NCBI RefSeq assembly: GCF_000730165.1
Contig: NZ_CP022113.1
Location: forward strand, 496,001-560,000
From: Nitrospirillum viridazoti CBAmc
GTDB lineage: Bacteria > Pseudomonadota > Alphaproteobacteria > Azospirillales > Azospirillaceae
DNA length: 64,000 nt
Direction: 5' to 3'
Numbering within the stretch: position 1 is the first letter of the stretch; every line of letters starts with the position of its first letter. The position numbers were made by a program, and so were the translations under genes. Of the stretch, positions 18,980-27,488 are shown piece after piece. The notes under the pieces are model-generated. The model saw only the letters and a list, made by a program, of their open reading frames with translations, made no database searches and was not told the origin of the DNA.

Positions 18980-21934
18980 TCAGTAGCTGTACTTCATGCT
19001 GACCAGGATGGTCCGGCCCGTCTCCACCACGTCGGAGATGGCCAGGCTTTGCTTGCCGATGTGCGACCAGTAGGAGACATCGTCGAACAGGTTGGCCACC
19101 GACAGGTCGGCCCGCACGCCATAGCCGAAGTCGTAGCCGGCATGCAGGTCCACCCGCTGGGACGAACGCACCCACAGGTCATCCCAGCTGCTGCCCAGGC
19201 CCAGGTAGTCGTACTGGGCCACATAAGCGCCGGTGTAGTGGTAGATCAGGTCCAGGGTGAAGCCGTCCTTTTCATAGAAGGCCTCGATATTGGCCATCCA
19301 TTCCGGGGCGTTCTGGATGCGCTCGTTCGGATCCAGCCCGGGGGCCTTGGTATCGACCGAGGTCCACTGCCGCGTGAGGTTGGCGCCGATGCCGAAACCG
19401 TCGAACGGCGCCGGCATGTCCTGGAACTTCTGCCGGGCGGACAATTCGACGCCGTAGACCTGGCCGTCCCCACCGTTGGTAGGATGATGGAAGATCACGG
19501 AGTTGCTGTTGGTGACAGCCGGGTTCGAATAGGTGCTGCCGTTGTCGTAGATGTAGTTGGACAGCTGCTTGGCATAGCCCGCCACAACCAACGTACCGCC
19601 GTGGCCGCTGTCCCACTGGCCGGAGACGTCGTAATTGACGGCGGTGATGGCCTTCAGGTTGGGGTTGCCCTCGGTGATGGTGGTGACGCCGTTGGAAATG
19701 CTGGTCTGCGACCCGCCACCCAGCTGCACGAAGGGGGGACGGGTGTAGCTGGTCCAGATGGCCGCGCGGTAGACCGAATTGTCGTCGGGGCGGTAGTTGG
19801 CGAAGATGCTGGGCAGCGGCTCGTTGTAATGGGTGGAGTTATAGCCCCAGTGGCCCGCCAGTTCATTGCCGTCGGCATCATGCGGCGTGACCCAGAAGGT
19901 GTTGTGGATGGCCGTGTGCTCGAAGCGGAAGCCGGGGATGACCTCCAGGTCGTTGAACTTCAGGTTGGCCATCACATAGGCCGCCGTCACCGCCTCGGTG
20001 CCCTTCTGCGTGTTGCAGTTCCAGTTGTTGACGTACAGGCTGCTGCAGCTGTCCAGGTTGCCGGGGCTGGAATAGGTGTTGTACAGGCGGAACAGGGCGG
20101 ACTGGTCGATGACCGGCACCGGCCAGTTGTAGACGCCGGGATAGACTGCGGAATAGTTGCCGTTGATGATGCCCAGTGAGCCGAAGGTGCGGCCGTCGGT
20201 GAAGTTGCCGTTGTACCAGTCGCGGTTGGTCACCTGGCGCTCGCTGTCCTGATACTTCACGCCGAACTTGATGTATTCCAGCGGGCCGGCGTCCACGTCG
20301 TAGCGGGTGTCCAGCTTGGCGCCGCCCCGCACTTGGCCGCTGTACTGCTCCGTCAGCTCACCCCGGTCGCGGGCCGGCAGGCTGGCGACATTGCCCAACT
20401 GCGAGATGATCTGCGAGCCGACCAGCGGATAGGGCAGGTCGTTCACATATGTCGCCAGGACGTTGTTGCCGTAAGCGAAGCCGTTGCCGTCGTTCTGGGT
20501 GGACCGGGTCGAGATTTCGATGTGGTTGGGGCGGTCGTTGTCACCCCAGCTCAGGAACACGCTGGGGCTGAAGGTCCAGTTGCCCCACTTCTTCTCCCCA
20601 CCCAGCTGGGCGGTCGCCAGATCGGAATATTCCGGGTTGGTCTCGTACCACAGGCGCGTGGACAGGTACTGGATGTTGGGGTGGTACAGGCCCGTGCTGC
20701 CGATCTGGTCATAGGTCACGTTCATGCCGACCAGCTGGCTCAGCGTGCTGTTCTGTTCCGTCTGCGCCACGGCATAGCCCAGGCGGAAGAAGGCGCTGGT
20801 GGTGTCGTCCGGCCGCCAGTCCAGCGAAACGTTGCCGCCATAGCGCTCGGTATAGCCGGAGGAGACGCCGGCATTGAAACCCGTGGTCTCCAGATTCTTG
20901 GACGGATCGAGGTTGCTGGGATTGCTGCCGTCGGCATTGGCCACGGCGAAGGCCCAGGCGTTGTCGCAGCAGGTGGACTCCATCACCGCGCCCATTTCGC
21001 TGTTGGCGTAGTGGCGGATGTCGTAATAGGCGCTGACATAGACGCCGAACTGGTTGTCGCGGCCGAACTTGCCCGCCGCCTCGCCCGCCAGGCCATAGCC
21101 CAGGCTGCTCTTGTTGTAGTCCTCCGCCCGCGTCTCCAACCGGCCGCTGGCGGTGAAGCTGAACATCAGCGGCTGGTTGTAGTCGAAGGCCGTGGGCGTG
21201 CGGAAATCGACGGTGCCGCCGATGGCGTCGCCGTCCATATCGGCCTTGGATGTCTTGTTGACGACGATCGTGTTCAGACCGGACGGCGGCAGCAGGCTCA
21301 GCTGCACCTCGCGGCTGTAGGGCATGCCCTGGGCGACGTTGACGCCGTTGATTAGGTTGACGTTGTACTCGCCGTTCAGGCCGCGGATGGAGGTGAACAT
21401 GCCCTCGCCGCGCGAGGCGCCGTCGATGCCGCCCACGAAGGACTGGCCGGTGTTCATGACGTTCACGCCGGGCAGCAGGCCCAGCGCCTCGGCCACGTTG
21501 TGCACCGCCGTGTGCTCCAGGTCCGCCGCCGACATGACGTCGACGGTGTTGCTGGCGTTCATCTGCAGGCTGGAGGCCTGGTAGCGGTTGGCGGCGACAA
21601 TGATCTCTTCCAGCGCGGCGGTGTAGGCCTCGAAGCTGACCGTCACGGCGCCGTCCCTGGGCACGGTCACGCGGGTCGAGCTGGTGTGCAGGCCGGCCCG
21701 CGAGGCCGTCACCGTGTAGGTGCCCTCAGGCACGTTGGCCAGAGTGAAGGTCCCGTCCTCACCCGAGGCGGTGGAATAGCCGGTACCGGGAATGGTGATA
21801 GCCGTGGCGGCGAGCGGCTTGCCCGTGCCCGGGTCCACGATCGTGCCGGTGATGCTACCTGCCATGGCCGGCAGCGAGAACGCCATCACCGTCGATCCCG
21901 CCAGAAGGCCAGCCCTGAATTTGCCCAGGCCCAT
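18980..21934 (-). CDS. TonB-dependent receptor with N-terminal carboxypeptidase-regulatory-like domain
   Basis: 984 residues. The signal peptide is MGLGKFRAGLLAGSTVMAFS followed by LPAMA. Residues about 26-105 form a beta-sandwich domain (SITGTIVDPGTGKPLAATAI, then GEDGTFTLANVPEGTYTV), as in SusC-like and many glycan receptors. The TonB box region is LEEIIVAANRYQAS, the plug has VAEALGLLPGVNVMN, FTSIRGLNGEYNVNLING and GDAIGGTVDFRTP, and the barrel ends LVSMKYSY with a C-terminal aromatic. It is the first gene before GH125, GH92 and GH29 on the same strand, so it probably imports mannose-rich N-glycan fragments. No SusD partner is present. Confidence 0.93.
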   Translation of the reverse strand: MGLGKFRAGLLAGSTVMAFSLPAMAGSITGTIVDPGTGKPLAATAITIPGTGYSTASGEDGTFTLANVPEGTYTVTASRAGLHTSSTRVTVPRDGAVTVSFEAYTAALEEIIVAANRYQASSLQMNASNTVDVMSAADLEHTAVHNVAEALGLLPGVNVMNTGQSFVGGIDGASRGEGMFTSIRGLNGEYNVNLINGVNVAQGMPYSREVQLSLLPPSGLNTIVVNKTSKADMDGDAIGGTVDFRTPTAFDYNQPLMFSFTASGRLETRAEDYNKSSLGYGLAGEAAGKFGRDNQFGVYVSAYYDIRHYANSEMGAVMESTCCDNAWAFAVANADGSNPSNLDPSKNLETTGFNAGVSSGYTERYGGNVSLDWRPDDTTSAFFRLGYAVAQTEQNSTLSQLVGMNVTYDQIGSTGLYHPNIQYLSTRLWYETNPEYSDLATAQLGGEKKWGNWTFSPSVFLSWGDNDRPNHIEISTRSTQNDGNGFAYGNNVLATYVNDLPYPLVGSQIISQLGNVASLPARDRGELTEQYSGQVRGGAKLDTRYDVDAGPLEYIKFGVKYQDSERQVTNRDWYNGNFTDGRTFGSLGIINGNYSAVYPGVYNWPVPVIDQSALFRLYNTYSSPGNLDSCSSLYVNNWNCNTQKGTEAVTAAYVMANLKFNDLEVIPGFRFEHTAIHNTFWVTPHDADGNELAGHWGYNSTHYNEPLPSIFANYRPDDNSVYRAAIWTSYTRPPFVQLGGGSQTSISNGVTTITEGNPNLKAITAVNYDVSGQWDSGHGGTLVVAGYAKQLSNYIYDNGSTYSNPAVTNSNSVIFHHPTNGGDGQVYGVELSARQKFQDMPAPFDGFGIGANLTRQWTSVDTKAPGLDPNERIQNAPEWMANIEAFYEKDGFTLDLIYHYTGAYVAQYDYLGLGSSWDDLWVRSSQRVDLHAGYDFGYGVRADLSVANLFDDVSYWSHIGKQSLAISDVVETGRTILVSMKYSY

Positions 21935-22495
21935 GTCTTGCTCCCCGATTTTAGTGGAGCGGCGGCCGGTTTCCCCGGGGCATCGGTCCCTGGGGAAAGG
22001 GTGATTCAGCGCGCCGTTCTACCTACACAGGAACGCCTGGCTGACGGCCAAGTCAATTCATTTTTTCTATTTTCTTTATTTTTGATCTAAAAATTCCATT
22101 CCATATCGCTTCCCATATGAAACCCGAGTTCATGAAGATGGAAAAGGCGGCCGGCGAAGATATTGGAATCGCTTGCATTGTTCGAACAAGCTATACGGCC
22201 GTATCGGCTAACAGAATGACCATGCCGCAAGGTGCTGTTTCACATGGACGCGAAAAAGGGCGCTTTCCCTACCATTGCCCGGGCGCATCGCCACTTGCCG
22301 ATGCAAAGCCTTGGACCAGGCGAACCCTTGGGATGCGCCGACACGGTTTCAGGCGGCGCCAGACTCCCCCGTCCGGTCTCCGACTCGCGAGGGTCGCCAT
22401 CGCGGCGACAAGATGGAAAATAATTTCCATTATGCGGCGTTTGGGAATATATTTATCGAAATGGGCACAGCCACACGACAGGGAAAGCCGACGCC
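21935..22495. promoter_or_regulatory. Divergent control region, TonB receptor / GH29
   Basis: 561 bases with no convincing gene; the possible reading frames lack recognisable features. It is AT-rich near 22060-22100 (poly-T and TTTATTTTTGATCTAAAAA), the likely receptor promoter area. A perfect 12-bp palindrome TTGTTCGAACAA lies at 22178-22189, and ATGGAAA-N4-TTTCCAT lies at 22413-22430 close to the GH29 gene. TTGGGAATATATTTATC at about 22440-22456 could supply a -10 region for GH29. Confidence 0.5.
22413..22430 (+). promoter_or_regulatory. GGAA-N6-TTCC palindrome, candidate IolR/RpiR-type operator
   Basis: ATGGAAAATAATTTCCAT has 7-bp perfect arms. Its core GGAA-AATAAT-TTCC (22415-22428) has the same layout as the site before iolC at 29485-29498 and as the motif I recall for Sinorhizobium IolR. 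It lies 65 bases before the GH29 start at 22496. Confidence 0.5.
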
Positions 22496-23881
22496 ATGGC
22501 CGTCATCCGCCGCCGCCTCGCCACCATTCTGGCCGGGACCGCCCTCGCCGCTCTCATGGCGCTCGGCACGGAAGCCAGGGCGGACACCGCCCCGCCGGCC
22601 GTGGCCCAGGCCTATGCGCCGACGGCGGAGAACCTAGCCGCGCGGCAGTGGTTCCAGGATGCCCGGTTCGGCATCTTCCTGCACTGGGGGCTGTATAGCG
22701 AACTGGGCGGCGCCGGCAAGATGGGTATCGCCGAATGGATCATGGATGAGAACCAGATCCCCGCCCGCCATTACGAACGCCTGGCTCGGTTCTTCAACCC
22801 CACGGCCTTCGACGCCGACGCCTGGGCGCAGACCTTCAAGGCGGCGGGCGCCCGCTACGTCGTCATCACGTCGAAGCACCATGAGGGCTTCGCCATGTTC
22901 GCCAGCAAGGCCAGCCCCTACAACGTCGTCGACGCCACACCCTTCCATCGCGATCCGCTGGCTGAACTGGCCGCCGCCTGTCGCAAGGCCGGGCTGAAGC
23001 TGTTCTTCTATTATTCGCAGTTGGACTGGCACCATCCCGACTATTTCCCCCAGGGCACCACGGGCCATGCCTCGGAGCGGCCGGCCGGCGGCGACTGGGA
23101 CCGCTACATCGATTTCGAACAGGCGCAGCTGCGTGAGTTGCTGACCCACTATGGGCCCATCGGGGGCATCTGGTTCGACGGCTGGTGGGACCAGAAGGAC
23201 ACGGCCATGCGCGACCGCTGGCGCCTGGATGAGACCTACCGCCTGATCCACAGCCTGCAGCCGGCCGCCCTGATCGGCAACAACCACCACCAGACGCCCT
23301 TCCCCGGCGAAGACTTCCAGATGTTCGAGCGCGACCTGCCGGGCGAGAACAGCATGGGCTTCAACAAGGCCGGTGTGAGCGCCCTGCCGCTGGAAATGGC
23401 CGAGACCATGAACGGCTCCTGGGGTTTCAACATGATCGACGACCAGTACAAGTCGACGGCGACGCTGATCCGCAGCCTGGTGGGCGCCGCCGGCCGCAAC
23501 GCCAACTTCCTGATGAACACCGGCCCCATGCCCAATGGCGAGCTGCAGCCGGAGAACGTCCAGACCCTGAAGGAAATGGGACAGTGGCTGAAGCGCTATG
23601 GCGAAAGCGTCTACCAGACCCGGGGCGGTCCCGTGACGCCGCGCCCCTGGGGCGTCACCACCCAGGCGCCAGGCCGCGTCTACGTTCATGTCCTGGACTG
23701 GAAGGATGGCCCTCTGTTCCTGCCGCTGACCCAGGCCGTGCGCAAGGCGACCCTGCTGCGCGACGGCAGCGCCGTGCCGGTGCAGCCCCGACCGGATGGA
23801 CTGGAACTGACCCTGCCGGCGACGGCGGGCGAGGGCATGGACGGTTGGGACCGGGTGATCCGCCTGGATCTCGGCCCCTGA
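22496..23881 (+). CDS. Alpha-L-fucosidase, GH29, Sec-exported
   Basis: 461 residues from an ATG preceded by AGGGAAA. The signal peptide ends near GTEARA-DTAPP. GH29 motifs in order: WFQDARFGIFLHWGLYSELG, YVVITSKHHEGFAMFASK, LFFYYSQLDWHHPDY, GGIWFDGWWDQKD with the nucleophile Asp in WFDG, and SWGFNMIDDQYKS and NFLMNTGPMPNG. It is closer to the fucosidase at the left window edge (shared HWGLYS) than to the Tat-exported one at 12847-14976. The stop is nine bases from the convergent iolB stop. The palindrome before it suggests shared control with the inositol genes, which is unexpected for a fucosidase. Confidence 0.94.
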   Translation: MAVIRRRLATILAGTALAALMALGTEARADTAPPAVAQAYAPTAENLAARQWFQDARFGIFLHWGLYSELGGAGKMGIAEWIMDENQIPARHYERLARFFNPTAFDADAWAQTFKAAGARYVVITSKHHEGFAMFASKASPYNVVDATPFHRDPLAELAAACRKAGLKLFFYYSQLDWHHPDYFPQGTTGHASERPAGGDWDRYIDFEQAQLRELLTHYGPIGGIWFDGWWDQKDTAMRDRWRLDETYRLIHSLQPAALIGNNHHQTPFPGEDFQMFERDLPGENSMGFNKAGVSALPLEMAETMNGSWGFNMIDDQYKSTATLIRSLVGAAGRNANFLMNTGPMPNGELQPENVQTLKEMGQWLKRYGESVYQTRGGPVTPRPWGVTTQAPGRVYVHVLDWKDGPLFLPLTQAVRKATLLRDGSAVPVQPRPDGLELTLPATAGEGMDGWDRVIRLDLGP

Positions 23882-23890
23882 CCGGGCCCG

Positions 23891-24700
23891 TCAGCGGCGC
23901 ATGAGCCAGTCGTGCGCGGGGTCGTTGCGGAATATCCAGCGCCGCTCCGGCCCCGCCATCACGTTCAGATAATAGAGGTCATAGCCGTGCGGCGCGCCCA
24001 CCGGATGATAGCCCCGGGGGACCATGACCACGTCGCCGTCCTGCACGCAGATGGTCTCATCCAGGCTGCGATCATCGGTGTAGACGCGCTGGAACGCGAA
24101 GCCCTGGGGTGGGTTCAGGCGGTGATAGTAGGTTTCCTCCAGCGCCGTCTCGTGCCCGGCCTCGGCCGTGTCGTGCTTGTGCGGCGGATAGCTGGACCAG
24201 TGGCCGCCGGGGGTGATGACCTCCACCACCAGCAGGCTGTCGGCCGGCTTGCCCTCCGGCAGGATGTTGCGGACATGGCGGGTGTTCGTGCCTTGGCCCC
24301 GCACCTCGCGCGGCATCTCATCCGCCGCGATGACGCGGGCCTGGGCGCCGGCTTGGCCCGGCGCGGTGCAGACCGCCAGCTCGACGGCGGCCGTCGCCAC
24401 CACGCGATAGGGCTGGCCCGCCGGCACGTAGACCGCGCCGGGCGCCTTGTCGTCGAAAACGCTGGCGCGGCCGCCGACGGAGCCAAGGTCCTGGTCCCCC
24501 GCCGTCACCCGCGCCGTGCCCGACAACACCACCAGGCAGGCCTCACGGCCCGGCTCCACCCCTTCCAGGGACTGGCCCGGCGCCAGCCGGTGCAGGCGGA
24601 AACCGACATGGGTCCAGCCGGCGCTTTCCGGCGTCACCTCCAGCACGCGGCCATCGGCACCGGGCGCCTGGGAGCGCACCAGCAAGGGCGACGCGCTCAT
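23891..24700 (-). CDS. iolB: 5-deoxy-glucuronate isomerase
   Basis: 269 residues from the ATG at 24700, which overlaps the iolE stop as ATGA. Longer in-frame readings upstream lie inside iolE and are rejected. The cupin metal-site segment is SSYPPHKHDTAEAGHETALE, with the His and Glu ligands, and QDGDVVMVPRGYHPVGAPHG follows. It converts 5-deoxy-glucuronate to 2-deoxy-5-ke-to-gluconate (DKG), the substrate of IolC. It is the last gene of iolCDEB. Confidence 0.95.
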   Translation of the reverse strand: MSASPLLVRSQAPGADGRVLEVTPESAGWTHVGFRLHRLAPGQSLEGVEPGREACLVVLSGTARVTAGDQDLGSVGGRASVFDDKAPGAVYVPAGQPYRVVATAAVELAVCTAPGQAGAQARVIAADEMPREVRGQGTNTRHVRNILPEGKPADSLLVVEVITPGGHWSSYPPHKHDTAEAGHETALEETYYHRLNPPQGFAFQRVYTDDRSLDETICVQDGDVVMVPRGYHPVGAPHGYDLYYLNVMAGPERRWIFRNDPAHDWLMRR

Positions 24701-25611
24701 GACGCCACCGTCAGGCCGGCTCCCGCCGCCGCCTGTTGCAGGTGACGCAGGCCCATTTCGCCGTACTGGCGCGGGTCGGCCTTGGCGGGATCCTGCTCCG
24801 CCTCGATGATGACCCAACCGCTGTAGCCGATGTCGGCCAGGGCGCGCATGACGGCGGCATAGTCCAGGCGGCCGTCGCCGGGCACGGTGAACATGCCGTC
24901 CAGCACGCCGTCCAGGAAGCTGCCGCCGCGGTCCATCAGGGCCTGGAACACCGGCTGGCGCACATCCTTGCAATGGACATGGGCCACGCGGGCCGGGTGG
25001 GCGCGGATGACCTCCACCGCGTCGATGCCGCCCAAGGCGGCGTGGCCGGTGTCCACCGTCAGGCCCACGGATGGGCCGGTACGGGCCAGGAACTGAGCCA
25101 GATCGTCCGGCCGTTCCACCACCGTGCCCAGATGATGGTGATAGGCAAAGCGCAACCCCTGCCCCGCGATGTAGTCGGCGACCTCGGTCAGCCGGCGGCC
25201 GAACACGGCCCATTCGGCGGCATCCAGCCGGGGCGTCTGCGCCAGCGGGCGGGTGCGGTCGCCATGGATGGCGTTGCTGGTCTCGGCATGGACGAAGACG
25301 GTGCTACCCATGGCCTTCAGCAGGGCCAGGTGCCCTTGCAGGGCGGCGATCTCAGCCGCCGCGTCCTGGACCAGCAGGTTGCCGCTGTACCAACCGCCCA
25401 CCAGGTCCAGGCCATGAGCGGCCAACAGGGGCTTCAGCGCCTGCGGATCACGGGGGAACTTGCCGCCCAGCTCTATGCCGCTGAACCCGATGGCGCGGGC
25501 GTCGGCCAGCACCGTTTCCACCGGCGTCGCCCCGCCCAGCTCGGGCATGTCGTCGTTGATCCAGGCAATGGGACTGACGCCGAAGCGGATGGACCCTAAG
25601 CGGGTAGACAT
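24697..25611 (-). CDS. iolE: Inosose dehydratase (2-keto-myo-inositol dehydratase)
   Basis: 304 residues, a sugar-phosphate isomerase/epimerase TIM barrel. It has FGVSPIAWINDDMPELGG, then FSGIELGGKFP, AYHHHLGTVVERPDDLAQFL, VDTGHAALGGID, ARVAHVHCKDVR and WVIIEAEQDPAKADP. The His, Asp and Glu residues in these motifs are the metal ligands of the IolE family. It dehydrates 2-keto-myo-inositol to the diketone cleaved by IolD. AGGGAGA precedes the start; the gene begins 14 bases after iolD and overlaps iolB by four. Confidence 0.95.
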   Translation of the reverse strand: MSTRLGSIRFGVSPIAWINDDMPELGGATPVETVLADARAIGFSGIELGGKFPRDPQALKPLLAAHGLDLVGGWYSGNLLVQDAAAEIAALQGHLALLKAMGSTVFVHAETSNAIHGDRTRPLAQTPRLDAAEWAVFGRRLTEVADYIAGQGLRFAYHHHLGTVVERPDDLAQFLARTGPSVGLTVDTGHAALGGIDAVEVIRAHPARVAHVHCKDVRQPVFQALMDRGGSFLDGVLDGMFTVPGDGRLDYAAVMRALADIGYSGWVIIEAEQDPAKADPRQYGEMGLRHLQQAAAGAGLTVAS

Positions 25612-25625
25612 GGGGGCTGATCTCC

Positions 25626-27488
25626 CTAACGTTGGTCTTTTGTCTTCTCGTCATACGCCGCGCGGGCCTGGCGGACGGCCGCCCGGTCGGACACCTCGGG
25701 CACGGCCACGTCCCACCAGGCGCCGCCGGCGGCGGTGGATACGGCCGGGTCGGTGTCGATGACGATGACCTGCACGCCCGTGCCCGATCGCGCCTCGGCC
25801 AGGGCCGCCTCCAGCGCGGCGATGTCCGCTACCTTGCGCGCCGTGGCGCCCAGGCTGGCGGCATGGGCGGCGAAGTCGATGGCGGGCAGGGCCGCGTGGC
25901 GCGTGTCGGCCAGCAAATTGTTGAAGGGCGCGCCGCCGGTGGCCCGCTGCAAGCGGTTGATGCAGCCATAGCCGCGGTTGTCCAGCACGGTGATGGTCAG
26001 CTTCAGGCCCAGCATGGCGGCCGTGGCGATCTCGGAATTCATCATGAGATAGCTGCCGTCGCCCACCACGACGTGAACGTCGCGCTCCGGCTCCGCCATC
26101 TTCACGCCCAGGCCGCCGGCGATCTCATAGCCCATGCAGGAATAACCGTATTCCACGTGGTAGCCGCCGGGCCGCCGCACCCGCCACAGCTTGTGCAACT
26201 CCCCCGGCAAACCGCCGGCGGCGCAAACGACCACCGCATCCTCGGCCGCCTGGCGCCATAGGGCGCCCAGCACCTGGGCGTCCGTGGGCAGGACGTTATC
26301 CCCCCCTGGGCCCCCCGGCGCGGCCATCGCCGCCTCCCACGCCTGATCCCAGGCCAGCGCCGGGGCCGCCAGGGCCCGCGCCCAGTCCGCCGGCACGCGC
26401 CAGCCGGCCAGCAGCGGCGCCAGGGCCGCCAGCACGGCGGCGGCATCGCCCACCACGCCCACCGCCCCCTGCTTGACCGCGTCGTGAGCCGAAACGTTGA
26501 CCTGCACCAGCGTGCGCCCCGCCCCCCGGAACAGGGCGCGGGATCCGGTGGTGAAATCCTGCAGGCGCGTGCCGATACCGATGACCAGGTCCGCCTCGGC
26601 CGCCGCCGCGTTGGCCACGCCGGTGCCCGTGACGCCCACAGCGCCCAGGTTGGACGGATGATCCCAGGGCAGCGCCCCCTTGCCGGCTTGCGTCTCCGCC
26701 ACCGGAACGCCGGTGGCCGCCGCCAGGTCGGCCAGCAGGGCTTCCGCCCCGGCGTACAGCACGCCGCCGCCGGCAATGATCAGGGGCCGCCGCGCCGCCC
26801 GGATGCGCACCACCAGGTCGGCCAGGTCATAGGGGTCGGCCGGCGGGCGGCGGAACCGCCACAGGCGGGGGGCGAAGAAATCCTCCGGATAATCCCAGGC
26901 CTCGGCCTGGACATCCTGGCAGAAGGCCAGGGTGACGGGGCCGCAGGCGGCAGGATCGGTCAGGACCGTCATGGCCTTGGGCAGGGCATCCAGGATCTGC
27001 TCGGGCCGCGTCAGCCGGTCGAAATAACGTGAGACTGGCCGGAAACAGTCATTGGCCGAGACGGTGCCGTCGCCAAAATCCTCGATCTGCTGCAGCACCG
27101 GATCCGGCCGGCGGCTGGCATAGACGTCGCCTGGCAGGAACAGCACGGGCAAGCGGTTGACGTGGGCCAGGGCGGCCGCCGTCACCATGTTGGTGGCGCC
27201 CGGCCCGATGGAGGTGGTGCAGACCATGGCCCGCCGGCGGCGCGCCTGCTTGGCGAAGGCGATGGCGGCGTGGGCCATGGCCTGCTCGTTATGGGCACGA
27301 TAGGTGGGCAGGGCGTCCTGGCTGCACTGCAGGGCCTCCCCCAACCCGGCCACGTTGCCATGGCCGAAGATGGCCCAGCAGCCGGCGAAGTAGGGCACCG
27401 CTTGCCCGTCCGCGCCCTCGACCCGTTGCGCCGCCAGATAGCGCACAGTCGCCTGGGCCGCCGTCAGGCGCAGCACCCTGCCGCTCAC
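25626..27488 (-). CDS. iolD: 3D-(3,5/4)-trihydroxycyclohexane-1,2-dione hydrolase (ThDP-dependent)
   Basis: 620 residues, the usual IolD length, in the acetolactate-synthase-like thiamine diphosphate fold. The N-terminal domain has FAGCWAIFGHGNVAGLGEAL, AHNEQAMAHAAIAFAKQ with the cofactor-activating Glu, and SIGPGATNMVTAAALAH. The C-terminal ThDP domain has VVGDGSYLMMNSEI and LDNRGYGCINRLQ, the GDG-to-N motif. It hydrolyses the cyclic diketone to 5-deoxy-glucuronate. Its ATG overlaps the iolC stop (ATGA, 27485-27488), showing tight coupling. Confidence 0.96.
   Translation of the reverse strand: MSGRVLRLTAAQATVRYLAAQRVEGADGQAVPYFAGCWAIFGHGNVAGLGEALQCSQDALPTYRAHNEQAMAHAAIAFAKQARRRRAMVCTTSIGPGATNMVTAAALAHVNRLPVLFLPGDVYASRRPDPVLQQIEDFGDGTVSANDCFRPVSRYFDRLTRPEQILDALPKAMTVLTDPAACGPVTLAFCQDVQAEAWDYPEDFFAPRLWRFRRPPADPYDLADLVVRIRAARRPLIIAGGGVLYAGAEALLADLAAATGVPVAETQAGKGALPWDHPSNLGAVGVTGTGVANAAAAEADLVIGIGTRLQDFTTGSRALFRGAGRTLVQVNVSAHDAVKQGAVGVVGDAAAVLAALAPLLAGWRVPADWARALAAPALAWDQAWEAAMAAPGGPGGDNVLPTDAQVLGALWRQAAEDAVVVCAAGGLPGELHKLWRVRRPGGYHVEYGYSCMGYEIAGGLGVKMAEPERDVHVVVGDGSYLMMNSEIATAAMLGLKLTITVLDNRGYGCINRLQRATGGAPFNNLLADTRHAALPAIDFAAHAASLGATARKVADIAALEAALAEARSGTGVQVIVIDTDPAVSTAAGGAWWDVAVPEVSDRAAVRQARAAYDEKTKDQR

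Noticed and set aside
23876..23900. A CTGAC...GTCAG hairpin between the convergent GH29 and iolB stops as a bidirectional terminator.
   Set aside because: The stem is short and no T-run is present on either side.
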